The notes under the pieces: model-generated
Databases searched by the model: none
What the model saw: only the letters and a program-made list of their open reading frames with translations
What the model was told of the DNA's origin: nothing
Translations under genes and position numbers: made by a program
Part shown: in pieces, positions 5,924 to 6,187 of the stretch
Numbering within the stretch: position 1 is the first letter of the stretch
Layout of the letters: each line of letters begins with the position of its first letter
Assembly (NCBI GenBank): GCA_964599565.1
Contig: CAZRFE010000103.1
Coordinates: 1-6,187, forward strand
Reading direction: 5' to 3'
Source of the DNA: JAJUFS01 sp964599565
Lineage (GTDB): Bacteria > Pseudomonadota > Gammaproteobacteria > Natronospirales > JAJUFS01
Length of the DNA: 6,187 nucleotides

Positions 5924-6187
5924 TGCGGTTTTGGCAGGCGGCATTGTGCTCGGCTTTTCTTCGGTCCAGTTCCCTGATGGTAGCTCTGCTGCTTGTTGCA
6001 TGTGGTGATCCGGCCCCAGGTGAAGGTGTGGATCAATTACGCGAACGGCAATCGATGCCCAAGGTCGTGTCGGTTGCCGAAGCGGTGCGCACTCCAGAAA
6101 TTTCGACCATTGATCCGCAAACCATGGACGCAGCGGAGTTCGAGGAGATCATCGGGGCGGGATCGCGCTGCACCTTCTCGTACACGA
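5920..6187 (+). CDS. Unrecognised lipoprotein, N-terminal part (3' end outside window)
   Basis: The frame is open from ATG 5920 to the window edge (89 codons). Residues 1-28 form a lipoprotein signal: R3 and R15, a hydrophobic stretch MVALLL, then lipobox LVAC with C28 as the lipidated cysteine. G29 and D30 follow; an Asp at +2 would signal inner-membrane retention, but here +2 is Gly, so outer-membrane sorting is possible. The visible mature part is soluble and contains an acidic DAAEFEE stretch and a cysteine in SRCTF near the edge. I do not recognise the family. The ATGA overlap with the DUF305 stop places it in the same operon as the cytochrome. The second ATG at 5923 is an equally possible start. 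Confidence 0.8.
   Translation, partial: MMRFWQAALCSAFLRSSSLMVALLLVACGDPAPGEGVDQLRERQSMPKVVSVAEAVRTPEISTIDPQTMDAAEFEEIIGAGSRCTFSYT

Overview
The window is about 6.2 kb of moderately GC-rich DNA. All five genes that I can support read left to right. The organism is Gram-negative and most likely a proteobacterium: there is a tripartite RND metal pump, a lipoprotein with a proteobacterial-style lipobox, a membrane-anchored c-type cytochrome, and clear Shine-Dalgarno sites. Nothing here fixes the genus. There is no rRNA, tRNA, transposase or CRISPR array.

Layout. (1) 1-1803 is the C-terminal ~57% of a CusA/CzcA-type heavy-metal RND transporter. Its three substrate methionines keep the spacing of E. 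coli CusA, which points to Cu(I)/Ag(I). A strong intrinsic terminator follows at 1812-1842 and insulates it from the next unit. (2) 1985-4690 encodes an unusual 901-residue fusion. In order it has a cytoplasmic extended short-chain dehydrogenase (SDR), a charged linker with four (E/D)GxCG cysteine motifs, SPW-repeat membrane helices, a methionine-rich loop, a VKOR-like domain that keeps the CxxC but has no loop cysteine pair, and further SPW-like helices. (3) After a 218-base gap come three tightly packed genes: a membrane-anchored mono-haem cytochrome c (4909-5463), a three-helix membrane DUF305 protein (5468-5923), and the start of an unrecognised lipoprotein (5920 to the window edge). The last three genes are 4 bases apart and overlapping by 4 bases respectively, so they are almost certainly co-transcribed.

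How they may work together (inference): the set looks like an envelope metal-stress and redox module. The pump expels Cu/Ag from the periplasm. The fusion could couple cytoplasmic NAD(P)H to a membrane thiol/quinone centre. The cytochrome could pass electrons to or from that centre, and DUF305 proteins are often found near copper genes. The fusion protein and its cluster are the most interesting content; the rest consists of recognisable families.
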